Part shown: positions 34,915-46,520 of the stretch, piece after piece
How positions within the stretch are numbered: the stretch's first letter is position 1
Layout: each line of letters begins with the position of its first letter
From: Isoetes taiwanensis
Taxonomy: Eukaryota; Streptophyta; Lycopodiopsida; Isoetales; Isoetaceae
Direction of reading: 5' to 3'
Assembly: GCA_021234155.1 (NCBI GenBank)
Contig: JAJEKV010000259.1
Span: 1-64,000 of the forward strand
Length of the DNA: 64,000 nt
The notes under the pieces: model-generated
Databases searched by the model: none
The model's input: the letters and a program-made list of their open reading frames with translations, nothing else
Told to the model about the DNA's origin: nothing
Position numbers and translations under genes: made by a program

Positions 34915-36035
34915 CTGGCTATGGCAACATCAGAGTGCCGGAGTAGAATGCAATGGATTGGAAGAAGAATACACTGGGAAGAAGAAAAATAAACAACTGG
35001 CAGCAGACATCTCGAGCTTTTGCAGGAGACATTATCTGGAACAAGCTTCGAGAACATCTGAAGCTTTTGAAAAAATCAGGTTGGATTAAGGAACACTGAA
35101 ATTCAAATTTTGTTTTTTTTAAGCAAGCTGCAATGATGAATTAAGGAGCACTAACATAAGATCTCAATGAAAAAATAAGAGGGACGGAGTAGCTTGCTTC
35201 CAAAATATAGTCGACGCAAAGAAGATATGGAAAAGGTACATGACTGCAAATGCATCCTATAAAATGCATAAATACCTTGGTGTAAGAAGTATAAATATCT
35301 TGTATGCTCGATCATGACGGCCCAAATATATCTGGCTCGCTTGGATGTTCAAGAGGAAAGTCATAAGGTTATGAGAAATCAGCTGACAGTTTCAGAATTA
35401 GCATCAGATACTCATAAGACAAGTCAAAAATCAATAACCGTTTCAGATTTACCATCCAAAATATCATGAGAACAATGGTTTAATTTTCCATAAATCCATT
35501 TGTTTCAACTTCATGCATGAGGAGCACACCAAATCTATTTGTTGTCATAAAGCACCTCACATAAAGATCTTGAGAAATGAAGCGGCTCAGGAACTTACCT
35601 TCTCAGAAGCACATGCGAACCTATTTTCTGTCACTCCAAGAATCATATAACATGTCCAACCTTTCTACATGGATTGACAGATCTCTTAAGAAAGACAACA
35701 AAAAACTTACCTAAGGGATTAGACAAAGAATGTGAATTACTGAGCAGGCATACTAAAAGCTTGTTTGACTACCTTCATTATGACAGTAAATCTAAACGTA
35801 AAGTAGTTACAGGAAAAAAAATTACACGATAGAATTATTGCATTGAAATGAGACACACAAATTCCACAAGATAATGGAGCTGCTTCTTGGACACCAAAGC
35901 ACTATATAGCACAGTAATTAAGCCATACAAATAATTCTACTAAAAATATCGAAATAAATCAGTCGAAGAGAGAACCTAAACAGGGTACTTGCAGAAAGTA
36001 GTTTCATGACAGCTATATTCTTCACAGCACGCACA
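34915..36035. other. 3' flank of A20/AN1 gene 1
   Basis: AT-rich, with no gene recognised. The part next to 36036 should hold the 3' untranslated region of the minus-strand gene. I could not fix a polyadenylation site. Confidence 0.4.
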
Positions 36036-36560
36036 CTAAATTTTGTCAACCTTGTTGCCCTTCACGATTGGATTTGCTTTTGCAATGGCATCTCTTCCAG
36101 CTGCCTTATAGTCAAAAGAGCAAGCATGTTTGTCGGAGTAGCGATGTAAAGAGCAAAACAAATCCCCACATCGGCACTTAAACCCTGTCAGCCCCACCCG
36201 TTTTTTGCAAGAAGAACAGCGATTTGGTTGCTTTTGGAGAGTAACTTCTTCTGGGCCAATACTTGATGAGGGCATAACCATGCCACCACCTTCAATAGGA
36301 CCATTAGATGCCATAGCTGTTACCATTTCCTTTTGCCTGTCCATATGCCCTTCTGCCTTCAAAGTCAACCCAGACTTTTCAAGCACAGCCTGTGCAGACG
36401 CAACGTTGGCCTGCACAGTCACAATGTCCCTGTAACATTTGGAGCAAAGATTCATGGTTGCCTTACTACCGAAAAATCCACAGTTATTTGCGCACAGAAT
36501 AGGTCCTTCTGGCTGCTGACATTCTGTTTCTTCATTCCTATCCCAGCTCTCCTGTGCCAT
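36036..36560 (-). CDS. A20/AN1 zinc-finger stress-associated protein
   Basis: A 174-residue uninterrupted frame. The A20 zinc finger is near the N-terminus: CANNCGFFGS, then MNLCSKCYRD, giving the C-x3/4-C-x11-C-x2-C pattern. The AN1 finger is at the C-terminus: RCSSCKKRVGLTGFKCRCG, then FCSLHRYSDKHACSFDYK, with all seven Cys/His ligands plus the last Cys. The end, GRDAIAKANPIVKG.KVDKI, is the conserved tail of plant SAP proteins. In the family, these proteins act in stress responses in cytosol and nucleus, and the A20 finger can bind ubiquitin. The ATG at 36558-36560 is chosen because MAQES matches the paralogue at 50947. The coding part lacks introns, as is usual for plant SAPs. It is a 174-residue paralogue of the 165-residue protein at 50947-51444. 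Confidence 0.95.
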   Translation of the reverse strand: MAQESWDRNEETECQQPEGPILCANNCGFFGSKATMNLCSKCYRDIVTVQANVASAQAVLEKSGLTLKAEGHMDRQKEMVTAMASNGPIEGGGMVMPSSSIGPEEVTLQKQPNRCSSCKKRVGLTGFKCRCGDLFCSLHRYSDKHACSFDYKAAGRDAIAKANPIVKGNKVDKI

Positions 36561-36939
36561 TTTCACTTATACCAAATGACTGCCTTATGTCTGTTTTTAG
36601 GGCAAATGCCAATTCGTAAGCCACTACGTTTTTTTCTGTTGAGTATGCTTCAATCACATAACTTTAGCAACGAATCATTGCAAACCGGTTCAAATTCAAA
36701 ATTCCCAACAAAGATTTCATATTGAAAAGCAACCATGTGAAAGAAGCACTAAGGCTCTATATCTTAAACCGATCACGAAATTCAACTTCTGAAACAGCCC
36801 ATTTTTGCAAGGGCAAAGCAAGAAGAAGAGGAAGAACCTTTTCTGCGAGGGGCCGAAGCGAGAAACAACGAATAGTGTGGATCCAGGGGCGCCGGAATAG
36901 ACCGAGAAGCGCCTTACGACCGGGGCGGCAGCCCAAGCG

Positions 36940-36990
36940 GAGCGTCCAACGTTGGCGTCTAGAAATGAAGGCCGCGTCTATTATAAGACG
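36940..36990 (-). promoter_or_regulatory. Core promoter of A20/AN1 gene 1
   Basis: On the minus strand, a TATA-like TTATAATAG (36978-36986) is followed by GCGGCCTTCA and then GCCAACGTTGGACGCTC (36940-36956), which contains the palindrome CCAACGTTGG. The same order and the identical 17-mer occur ahead of the paralogue at 50555-50597. The distance of about 380 bases to the ATG, and a shared GCATTTGCCCTAAAA block near the ATG, suggest a 5' untranslated intron. Confidence 0.65.
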
Positions 36991-37158
36991 AAGAGCTGCG
37001 TTTTTAACGGCTTGGATCAAAGGCCTGTTCAATGCTGACGATTCGGTCTACGTGGCTCCCAGCTGGCATCCACCCGCAATTTTATAACATTATATATATA
37101 TGTGGTATAACATGTGGTATCATAACTTCGCCTTCAACTAATTACACAGAATTATCAT

Positions 37159-37345
37159 TTTCTTCTATTTTGTTTGATAAAAAAAAAAAACCTAAGCTTG
37201 TCAACTGGAAAAAAAGTTGATGTTTTCTTCTATTTTGTGTGATAAAAAAAAAACCTAAGCTTGTCAACTGGAAAAAAAGTTGATGTTAACATGTGACGAA
37301 CCTAAGCTTGTCACCTGGAAAAAAAGTTGACGTTAACATGTGACG
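37159..37345. repeat. Tandem repeat, about 65-70-bp unit, 2.7 copies
   Basis: Units contain CCTAAGCTTGTCAACTGGAAAAAAAGTTGA.GTT. The CAACT..AAAAAAAGTTGA part is a small hairpin. Two units include TTCTTCTATTTTGT.TGATAAAAAA and the last lacks it. Confidence 0.85.
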
Positions 37346-39954
37346 TCATGGTTCCCCCTTTCTTGCTTTGCAAGCAATCCTTGGTTTTGTATGGTTTCTT
37401 GCTCTGCAAACTATCCCTCGGTAATCTGCACTGTAAGTGTGAGTGATCTATGTTCGGCCATAGCCAGAAGCTCGTTGTCGCCATTTGAAAGCAAGGAGGC
37501 GATATTTCTTCATATCTCTTATTCCGTTGTTCTTGGAGTCTCGGCTGGTTGAAACACCATACTTACATGGGTTTATTTATTCACTCTATTCTTTTGTTTT
37601 CGCTTAAAACCTCCAGCTAACTTAGCACTTGCACTTACAGATTGCTCCAGGTATGGGTTTGATAGCGGCCATAGCCAAGCTCCATGCTCCCTCCCCTTTT
37701 TAATCCTGTGGCACTGGCATTTTTGCTAAGCTGTAACGAATCGGCAAGCCTTGAGCTTCAATCTGAGCACGACCTTGCCTAAATCTAACTGTAACTCTTC
37801 TTAAAGCCTGCACAAGCCTACACCGTTTCTCACTGTCATTTTCTTTATTTTTGTTCTTTGTCCTGAACATTTTTATCTCTTAGAACGCAACCTAGATTTT
37901 GTTGAGCAGGCTGTAAGAGCTGTATCTGGCAACAAAAATACCAAAGTTGTAGTTATGTGTAGTATTCGTGGGACGTTGTTGACTTATGTTGAACTAGACC
38001 AAAGGCTAAACGATATGCAGACCCCGAGCGCATGTTTGGCCATCAATCAAGGTTAGGATGCTGAAAATTATTTTATTTCCCGATATTATATTCACACTGG
38101 ACTTAAATTTTGCCGGTCACTTAAAGCAGCTTATGAGCTTCAGGAAGCTAGCTTCAAAAATGTGTTCCACCTTAAAGGTAGACTGAATGAGTGGATCCAT
38201 GTGGGTCTTCCTACTGACAATATTTAAAAAAACTTGCACACTATATGGAACTGTAAAACTAAGTGAAAATTCTCCTCCCTGAGAATCATGACTCTGTTAC
38301 CAGCCACAATCAGCCTTACCTGCAGGTACATCCTGTGCAAGTCACATATCGTCAATATGTTCCACAGATTCCTTATGTTGTGATTTGCTAATATTCACCA
38401 TAAGATTGAATTGTGGATGACACTGAAGGCAGCAAAGATTCTTGTTTGCCACATTTAATAATACCTCATCCTTCTTGTTCAAATTCATATTTATGGTTAA
38501 CCAAATGCATTAGGCAAGTGATACAATTGAAGAAATTGCAATATAACCACAGCTTATGTCCAACACCGATTCAAGAGTAAACAAAAGAAATCAAGATCTA
38601 TTATTCAGAGTTACAATCGGCCCAAAGCCTGGACAACCGATAGGAGCTCTCTGTTAACCACCCAACCGGGCTCAAGCACAAGAAACCGTTATCTTGTCTT
38701 CAACAAGGATCCAACAACCTCTGTGGCAATAAATCTGCTGGGATTTCGCACTGGCAACAGCTATGGCAAGGATTTCTGAATACTACAGCAGGGATATCAA
38801 CTCTAAGCGGAGCTGGGTTGGCAGATATAGGCAGGAGCAACGAACTGGGCTGTGCTAGGACCCGATGCCCTTAGGGCAGGGTTTAGCATTCATTTATACA
38901 GATTGAAGAGCCGCCCTTTTGCTGGATTCGTCCCTTTTTTTGCGAGAAATAGTTTATGAAAAAGGCAGCTAAGAATAGATAAGATAATTTCGGCCTTTTC
39001 CTATGCAGATCATCCCTTTTCTTTGCACTTTCGAAGAATCCAGCAGTTATCTAATATGTTTCGACTTGTTCAGAGCAGTTCCGGATCAGTTCCGGGAGGA
39101 TTTGAGCTGTAATCTGTATCTGCAAGTTCGTCCGCCATTATCCGCCAGGTCATAACAATTTTGTAACATGGATACTTGGGTCAATTTATTATTTCTTTCC
39201 ATAGACCATTGCCCTTGCCATTGGATCCTTGCGGCTTGAACCTCTCCCCCGAGCTGCTCCGTATCAGCAAGCAGTTGCTCTTGCTTTTGAGAAATAGTAC
39301 AATGCCTTTCCTAGGGATCTTTAGAGTAAACCGGTGGCTGATCGTTACTAATACCATACTTTATAATAGTATACCTTTATACCAAAACAGTAGTGCCCAG
39401 CAAGAGAAATGGACCCCATAAGTAGATCCTCGAGCTATTCCAGCCAATTCAGCTTTATGATCCAACGGAAATATATGGCTTCAATGCTTGAGAAAACATG
39501 CACAGTTAACCTGTTGACTAAAGCATCCAACAAAAACCATTATACGACTCAGGTAAGGAACATTATTCACTAAAATCTTTAAATTGAAATAAAAAATTTC
39601 ATCATCTCAGTTACCGTTGCAGACATAAGATGATACCTATCTAAAACTAAATGATCAAGCAGCAGAACTAAATGATCTTGCTCTAAACTACAACCTCTTT
39701 GATTAGCATCATCATCATCATCATCAGAATAAACAACAATTGGTAGCTAACCACCTCTTCTTAGTCTCTAATTGATGACCATGCCTTAGTATATTTAATA
39801 TGTATCTAAGCTAAATCGCTTTCCGGAGCAGCTGGGCATGGCGATCTATGGCAACTAACAGAGCTCCTCAAACGGAGGCCATTTCTTAGGTGTTTGGTTA
39901 TCTTCTTGCTAACAAATCTATCGTGGGTCTTCAAACCTCATTTTGTAAGCGGCC
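37346..39954. other. Non-coding stretch
   Basis: No gene is recognised. TATTATTCAGAGTTACAATCGG near 38595-38620 resembles the sequence after the poly-T at 26340 and may be another retroelement 3' end. A short (ATC)n run lies at about 39706-39725. Confidence 0.45.
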
Positions 39955-39959
39955 ATAGT

Positions 39960-41190
39960 TTTTGGGACAGAATTGCACATCTACTCTCGAGTTGTGACGA
40001 AATTTTCTCACTTCATGTTGATTCAGGCCTATGAGGTGAAGGCTCATACGTACACAATAGAGTTCCAGAAACGAGGCTTGCCACACTGCCATCTCCTCAT
40101 GATTCTTGAACAAGAAGACAAAATTCGAGACAGCGACACCATTGACAGCATCGCAAGCGCTGAGATACCGGGCCCAGAAAACCCCAACTTGCAAGAGAAG
40201 GTCATCAAACATATGATCCATGGCCCATGCGGTCCCCTCAACCCAACTACTCCTTGCATGAAAGTCACGGAAGGAAGTCCAACAAAGGAATGCACAAAGG
40301 GATTTCCAAAGCCATTTAATGAGAGTACAAGAGTCAACGCAAACGGCTATCCAGAGCACAAAAGACGAGATACAAGCGACTTCATGAGGGGTGACAAGCC
40401 TATTGACAACAGATGGATAGTTCCCCACAATCGATGGTTGCTTGAAAAATATGAGGCACATATCAATGTAGAGCAGTGCTTCAGTGTCGGTAGCGTGAAG
40501 TATATCTACAAGTACATCCACAAGGGGCATGATCGAGCATCCATCAAGGTCACTACAAAACCAACAGGGGAATCCACATCCACATTCAATTGAGACGAGG
40601 TGGAACAGTACCTTGACACAAGATACATCTCTGCACTTGAAGCCATGTGGAGGCTATACAGGTTCAAGATGCATGGCAACTCACACACAGTACACAGGCT
40701 ACATGTTCACCTGCCAGACAACCAAGCTGTCTATTATCAAGAAGGCCATGAAAGAGAAGCCATCGAGTAACAGATGCAAAAGTGAACATGCTAACCACAT
40801 GGTTTGAGCTCAACAAGAATGATCCAAATGCACGTGAATACACCTATCCAGAAATCCCCCAGCACTATAGGTTCACGAACCAAAAGTCTTGGAAAAAGAG
40901 GAAGGGGAAGTTCAAACTCATTACACGGATGTACAATGTGAGTCCTAAGGACAATGACCGCTACTACCTCCGCCTCCTGTTGCTACATATCAAGGGCGCA
41001 ACGAGCTTCGAAGACATGCGCACTATCAACGGAAAACTATGTTCAACTTTCAATGAAGCTGCCAAAGAGCTCGGCTTACTGGAAGATGATGTCGAATGGG
41101 AGAAGACACTCAAAGATGCAAGCATCTTCCAGATGCCGATGCAGCTACGCCAAACGTTCGCATTCATTTGCCTATACAATGACCCATAAG
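39960..41190 (+). pseudogene. Helitron Rep (HUH endonuclease) region
   Basis: The frame opens mid-domain at YTIEFQKRGLPHCHLLMIL (about 40055-40110), the metal-binding HUH motif as HCH. Then follow HMIHGPCG, CTKGFPKPF, and KYIYKYIHKGHDRA (about 40495-40535) with the catalytic tyrosine region. After a TGA at 40592-40594 the same frame continues DEVEQYLDTRYISALEAMWR and VHLPDNQAVYY. A frameshift then leads to TTWFELNKNDPNAREYTYPE and YYLRLLLLHIKGATSFEDMRT (to 41190). The protein would nick and rejoin DNA during transposition. Confidence 0.88.
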
Positions 41191-41197
41191 ATCCAAT

Positions 41198-42838
41198 GTG
41201 GCTATGGCACCTCTTCAAGGACAGCATGCCAGAAGATTACCAACAGCAAATGCCACAAATCGCACACTAAAGGACATCGACAACATCTTCCAGATGAGCG
41301 GCTGCACATGCCAGCAACTTGGACTACCAGAACCACGACTATACCTTCTAAGCAACTCTCCAAATGAACTGACATTCGATACAGAAAAGGAGTCGAAAGA
41401 AGGACAGGAAAACTATAGCAAACTCAACAAGGAGCAGAAGCACATAGCTGACATTATCTTGAATGCAATCAACCATCATCAAGTCCAATATATCAATGTC
41501 GATGGCCCGGGAGGCACAGGCAAGACGTTCCTCTTTAATAGTCTAATCAGTATACTAAGAGGATGTGGCATTGGTGTTGTGTCAGTGGCTTGGACAGGAA
41601 TTGCCAGCCTTCTCTTGAAGGGAGCACAAACAGTTCATTCGACATTTAAGTTACCACTCAACTTGACACAAGAGGTAACCTTCGCTCTGCGAGCAACGAG
41701 CCAACAAGCAAACCTACTAAAAAAGGCAAGCACCATGGTCTAGAATGAAATCGGGATGCCACACACGCAGGCACTCACTGCCGTCGACATGCTTTTACAT
41801 GAGATACGCCAGGATGACAGGCCATTTGGCGGAATGATAATGCTCACCGGCGGCGATTTTCGACAGCAGCTGCCTGTGGTCAAGCATGCAACAAGGACGG
41901 AAGTCATCTCGAAGTGTGTCAAGAGCAACCCATTGTGGACTAAGTTCAAGACCTACAAACTGACGCAAAATATGCGGGTCGGAAAAGGAGAGCAAATCTT
42001 CTCAAATTGGCTACTACATCTCGGTAACGGGGAACAGATGAACAATGAGCCAGGGCTCGACCATGACTTGGTGGAGATACCCGAAGAATGCATTGTCCAA
42101 GACGACCTGATTGACAGCATCTTCGACAAGGAAATTACGGAGGCAAATGTGCACCTGTCGTATGACAAGACCATCCTAACACCAAAGAATGAAGACACGC
42201 TAAGGATCAACGATAAGATCCTCTTAAGGTTGAATGGACAACTCCATGCATATACGAGCATAGATGCCATCATTGCAGAAGGTGAAGATGCTACAAGGAA
42301 ATTTCCAATCGAGTTCATCAACCACTTGACACCTTCTGACATGCCACCGCATAAGCTACACATCAAAGACGGCGCAACCATCATCCTACTCAGAAACATG
42401 AACCCAAAGGCCGGTCTCTGCAACGGCACCCGCCTTCGCGTCATCAAAGCACACCCAAGAATCATAGATGCAAAGATAATCATAGGCAACTATAAAGGAA
42501 CACGAGTCCTCATACCAAGAATAACCCTAGAACCATCAGATAATGACCTCCTCCCCTTCAAGCGAATACAGTTCCCCACGCGACTCGCATTCTCGATGAC
42601 CATAAACAAGTCACAAGGCCAGTCCATGACCTCCGTTGGCATCTACCTACCAATGCCAGTCTTCACACACGGTCAACTCTATGTCGCATTTTCAAGATGC
42701 ACCACACAACACGGAGTGAAGGTATACACTCAAGACACCTCAAGACAAGGAGCACTGCTAAAAAATAATAGGAGGTTCACTCCAAATGTGGTCTACAAAG
42801 ACATTCTACGGGATGAAATAGCCCCTAAACTTCTATAG
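41198..42838 (+). pseudogene. Helitron Pif1-like helicase region
   Basis: Walker A is GPGGTGKTFLFN (about 41505-41540); the Walker B/III region reads MLTGGDFRQQLPVV (about 41838-41880); later motifs include LTQNMRV and, near the end, LAFSMTINKSQGQSM and LYVAFSRC (about 42590-42710). This is a superfamily 1B helicase of the Pif1 type. A TAG at 41741-41743, probably from Trp before NEIG, breaks an otherwise continuous frame of about 546 codons. It ends at TAG 42836-42838, about 200 bases before the element terminus. Confidence 0.9.
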
Positions 42839-43011
42839 ATTTAATACCCATCAACTCTGGGCACCATTACTATGTTTGGATAATAAAACATAGATAGATT
42901 TTCAACATAATTTTGTGAACACATTACTTCACACTTTTCTCATTGTGGTCAAAACATTTACAAACTTCAAACACGTGAAACGACCACAAAAGATGAACGA
43001 TCACATGTAAA

Positions 43012-43038
43012 GCCCACCATCGATGGGCAATTTACTAG
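43012..43038 (+). other. Helitron 3' terminal hairpin and CTAG end
   Basis: GCCCACCATCGATGGGC can form a 5-bp GC-rich stem, followed by AATTTA and CTAG. This is the termination structure expected for the family and fixes the boundary at 43038. Confidence 0.9.
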
Positions 43039-43259
43039 TATTTAATGTTTTTGTCTTTATGGAGGAGATTTGCAGGTCCAACAACTTGTTCAAGTATGTC
43101 AGCAGTCAAATAAAGAGCTCAGGGAGTGGTTAGCTTCTCATGAATCAGCTTCTACCTCTGGATGAAGGCCATCATGGAATGCACGGTACCTCTTTGGATT
43201 CTATTCTATTCGAGAGAGCTTCTTGTAGCATTTCCTTTAGTCTCATTGCTAGCTACATG

Positions 43260-44030
43260 TGCCAATGGTCTTGGGTCTCCCTTGGCTCAAGTTTCATAAT
43301 CCACAGATTGACTGGCGCTCTAGATCATTCCCGTTTACTAGTTCTAGCTCTAGTCTCAGTTCGTCTACAGTTCTTGCCTCTCAGCCAATGCTTACTCTAG
43401 TCTATATAATATCGCTGGTTCCTGATTCTACTCTTGTAAGTGTCTTAGGTCATGTTCCTACTCCACGTCCTGATCATGTTCTCGTCTTTGCTTCAGTTCA
43501 TGTTTCAGATTCTTTCAGGTTCCAAATGATATCCCAATTCCTATATATGTTTAGGTTCCCATTTCTGTAGAGATTTCTTCATTTTAGTCACATCCTCAGT
43601 TCTATATCTTGAAGATTTCTCCATCGACTAGCTCTACACTAGCGAAGTCTGCTCTAATGCTCCCCGATAAATATGGAGACTTTTCTGAGGTTTTTCGAGT
43701 TAAGGCTATCAAACTTACAAAGCATTGCCCATATAATTGTCCTATCAATCTGCAGCCCAAGAATATACTTGCTATATGGTATTATTTATAATTTTATTTC
43801 TTGCTGAGAGGAGGTTTTGGGGGATTATATTAAGAAGAATATAGCTACTGGATTCATTCAACATTCTCACTCCCTTGTTGAAGTGCCAATTTTCATTGTA
43901 CAAAAAGAAGGAAGGATGGTTCTTTGTACCTCACCGTTGATTATCACGACCTTAATGAAATTACAATGCCTAATTTGTATCCACTTTCACTGATCCCAGA
44001 GTTGTTGGAATGACTCCAAGATGCATGCTA
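43260..44030 (+). pseudogene. gypsy-2 protease end and reverse transcriptase N-part
   Basis: VLGLPWLKFHNPQIDWRSRS near 43262-43320 is the protease C-terminus. LPDKYGDFSEVF and HCPYNCPINLQPKN (43660-43765) begin the reverse transcriptase. [12 protein letters not shown] near 43890-43925, then [19 protein letters not shown]-like sequence near 43950-44010, continue it in other frames. The catalytic YxDD part is absent; an LTR-like fragment takes its place. Confidence 0.7.
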
Positions 44031-44034
44031 AAGA

Positions 44035-44165
44035 TTGATTGATCTTCATGGTTGATATGAGTTACACCAATAACTCAGATTGATCTTACTCTAGTTCACC
44101 AAAACTAGCAAAAGATTAAATGATTGAATCAAATTATGGTAGTTCACTACTCAAATGGGTCAATC
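44035..44165. repeat. LTR-end-like fragment inside gypsy-2
   Basis: GTTGATATGAGTTACACCAATAACTCAGATTGATCT.. matches, inverted, the segment at about 62620-62727, which runs into TGATATCAGAGCC, a primer-binding-site-like sequence. It is probably part of an LTR of another retroelement. Confidence 0.55.
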
Positions 44166-44179
44166 GGTGCTCCAATTTC

Positions 44180-44760
44180 TATCGACTTCCTTCCTTTGAC
44201 ACACCCCACAGTAAAGAATGTGCCATTTAAATGGAATGTGAAAGAAAAAACTGCTTTCACTATCTTGAAGCATGCTTTTACCATGGCACCAGTTCTTGTC
44301 CATGCAGATCCTTTGTGTCATATATTATCGAAGCAGATACTTCTGATTTTGTTCTTGGGAGTATCATGTCACTAGAGGGAGATGATCATGAACTACATCC
44401 AATTGCCCATCATTTCGAAAGTTCCAGTCGCAGAAATCAATTATCTAATTTATGACAAGGAATGTTTTGCAATAGTTGATTCTTTCGAGGAATGGAGACG
44501 TTTCCTAAAGGAATCCCCTCATAAGGCCACAATCTATATTGATCATTGAAATCTAAAGTGTTCCCACTTTGCTCAAGTGCATAACCATCACCAAACTCGG
44601 TGGCATGCTCAAGTATTATTCTGCATTGATTTCATGATCAAGTACTATCCTAAATCCCTGCACGAAAAGTTTGATGCCTTCTCTCGATGCTCCTACCTTG
44701 AGCCTATGCTGGATGATCCTGCATTTCATTCAGCAATCACAAGTTATTCTAGGGTCTGAT
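44180..44760 (+). pseudogene. gypsy-2 RNase H region
   Basis: WNVKEKTAFTILKHAFTMAP, then LVHADP, EADTSDFVLGSIMS, HELHPIAHHFESS and, after a frameshift, YDKECFAIVDSFEEWRRFL give the RNase H with catalytic Asp in EADTSD. The DH.NLK segment and SRCSYLEP follow. The HELHPIAHHF stretch is the homologue of the exact site where the DNA transposon landed in the copy at 53.5/61.5 kb. Confidence 0.8.
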
Positions 44761-44984
44761 CGGTTCCAGCTTATGGCCATCACTTTGTTCGTTTAGCCTC
44801 ATGATGACATCTTTGTTGGAGTCTGTTTTGGGGATCCCTCTTCTCTAACTCATTGGCTCAAGATGTATTTCCACATTTTGGCTCAATATCATCTTTTTGA
44901 AAAATGTGGTTGGAAATTATTTTGAGATTCGAGATGGATTTTTGTTCTGATATAGACTTTTATATGTTCCAGATGCTGCTTTTA

Positions 44985-45660
44985 TGCTTCGCTTTCTTTA
45001 GGCTTGCCATGATTTGCCTATGGTCAGATATTTTAGAGTAGCCAAGACTCTTGAACTTATTAGTTGAAAGTATTGGTGTCTTGGGCTTCAGTGCTCTGTC
45101 AAAATTTTTATTCGATCTTGTGATATCTACTGCCGAGAAAAAGCTCCAAAACCTCTTTGTCATGGTTTTTTTCAGTCATAGCTTGTTCCTGGTAGACCTT
45201 GGAGAGTACTTTTGTAGATTTTATTTCGGAGCTGCCACTCTTTCGGGGTCATGATGTCATCATAATCGTTGTTGATTGATTCTCTAGGATGGTTTATTAT
45301 ATTCCTTGTAATGTCACCATCATCAGCAAGGGAACAACTGATTTTTTTCTTCATAAAATAGTCAAACTCTATGGATTGCCATATCATTGGTGATCGTGGA
45401 CCTCAGTTCATCGCAGATTTTTGGAAGCAATTTTTCGGGCTACTATATGTCTATCGTTCATTGACTTCTAGGCATCATCTAGAAAGTAATGGAAAGAAGA
45501 GAATACTAATCAAACTCTGAAACATTTGAGATAGATGCTTTATTGAATATCGATAGGATGATTGGATCGATTGGGTTCCACTAGCCGTGTTTTCCTACAA
45601 TAACTCACTATATACTTGCACTAGACAAACTCTGTTCTTTCTGAACTCTAACCAACATCC
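44985..45660 (+). pseudogene. gypsy-2 integrase remnant
   Basis: Fragments in three frames match an integrase: a zinc-domain remnant near 45000-45150, the catalytic-core region with KLYGLPYH and a DRGPQF-like stretch near 45368-45420, and a HPESNG-like stretch near 45475-45500. Heavily decayed. Confidence 0.6.
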
Positions 45661-46025
45661 TCATTGGTCTCTCTGTGTCACTGGCAATGAGCTTCTACAT
45701 CTCATGTTGGTGGTTTTGTCTAACTTCTGCGTAGGAACTTCCCTACGACATGCCTCTGCAAAAAGCTTGACTACCGTTGCTTCGATCCTTACTAAATCAT
45801 AGTTCAGATCAGCGATGACATTTGTACAACTGCTGGTCGTATTATTCCGAATCAAGAAATAGAGTCAGCTCTACAAGGCATCTCCAAAGATTCTTCAATT
45901 CGAAATGGAGCACCGCCAGCTGTTGCATTCTGGCTCGAGCTCCGTCCAACTATTTGTCTACATCCTATATTTCATGTTTCACAATTGGAGCCCTCCACAC
46001 CTAATCCCTTCCTGAATCAAGTTTC

Positions 46026-46187
46026 TTCGCCGCTGCCACCACTACTCGAAATTGATGATCACAAGGACTTCGAGGTTTGAAAGATTTTGGACTCTAAAAT
46101 TTTTTGTCGCCGCTGCCACCACTACTCGAAATTGATGATCACAAGGACTTCGAGGTTTGAAAGATTTTGGACTCTAAAATTTTTTGT
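46026..46187. repeat. Two-copy tandem duplication, 80-bp unit
   Basis: TCGCCGCTGCCACCACTACTCG begins copies at 46026 and 46106. The 80-base units are identical or almost so. The duplication lies in the gypsy-2 chromodomain start (EIDDHKDFEV). Confidence 0.95.
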
Positions 46188-46330
46188 CGGCGATTGTATT
46201 ACTTTATCGATTGAGAAGGATATTTCCCAGAGCTTGAGCCTGGTGACTTGCTGAGAATTTTCTAATGCTCCTAACAATCTTGCGGAGTTCCACTGACATT
46301 ATCAAACAAGCCAAGTTCAAGTATTCTGGC
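46050..46330 (+). pseudogene. gypsy-2 chromodomain
   Basis: EIDDHKDFEV, KILDSKIF, then YYFID.EGYFPELEP, NAPNNLAEFH-like and NKPS pieces in shifting frames match a chromovirus C-terminal chromodomain and its following segment. The start is duplicated by the 80-bp repeat. Confidence 0.6.
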
Positions 46331-46441
46331 TCCAGCCAAGTTCAAGTATTCCGGCTCTAGCTCCAGCTCTGAAAACTCGACGCCATCATAGAAGGAGGAT
46401 GATGTAACGACCATACAAACATTATACTCGCATATATACAA

Positions 46442-46520
46442 AGATAGTTACACAAGACATAATTTGAACTCGCAACCTTCTAATTAGGAGATACACACCT
46501 TTACCAAACAAGCTACTAGA
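46442..46520 (-). mobile_element. tRNA-like SINE fragment
   Basis: On the minus strand, TAGCTTGTTTGGTAAAGG fits a polymerase III A box and GTTGCGAGTTCAAATT a B box, at the spacing found in tRNAs. It cannot fold as a good tRNA with a closed acceptor stem by eye, so a SINE head is more likely than a tRNA gene. Confidence 0.5.

Larger units (their letters stand above)
39955..43038 (+). mobile_element. Helitron, 5'-truncated, with intact 3' end
   Basis: A RepHel-type coding region, HUH replicase followed by Pif1-family helicase, is followed by a canonical Helitron 3' terminus: a GCCCA/TGGGC hairpin (43012-43028), a 6-base spacer, then CTAG at 43035-43038 with T as the next host base. Helitrons move by rolling-circle replication. 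The N-terminal part of Rep is missing and no 5' TC end was found, so this is a truncated copy. Four or more stops and two frameshifts disable it. Confidence 0.92.
43200..46402 (+). mobile_element. Second Ty3/gypsy element, degenerate
   Basis: Protease, reverse transcriptase, RNase H, integrase and chromodomain traces occur in gypsy order, but of a different type from the 2.5-7.3 kb element: the reverse transcriptase N-terminus (LPDKYGDFSEVF, HCPYNCPINLQP) is of the kind seen in Tf1/sushi-like chromoviruses. Stops and frameshifts are numerous. An unrelated segment at about 44035-44165 sits between the reverse transcriptase and RNase H parts. The candidate 3' LTR begins TGTAACGACC at 46403 after GAAGGAGGATGA. 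Minus-strand pieces of the same family flank the DNA transposon at 53.5 and 61.5 kb. Confidence 0.8.

Noticed and set aside
46442-46520. tRNA gene
   Set aside because: A and B boxes are present, but the acceptor and other stems do not close convincingly; the same holds for 52915-53070 and 28733-28810.
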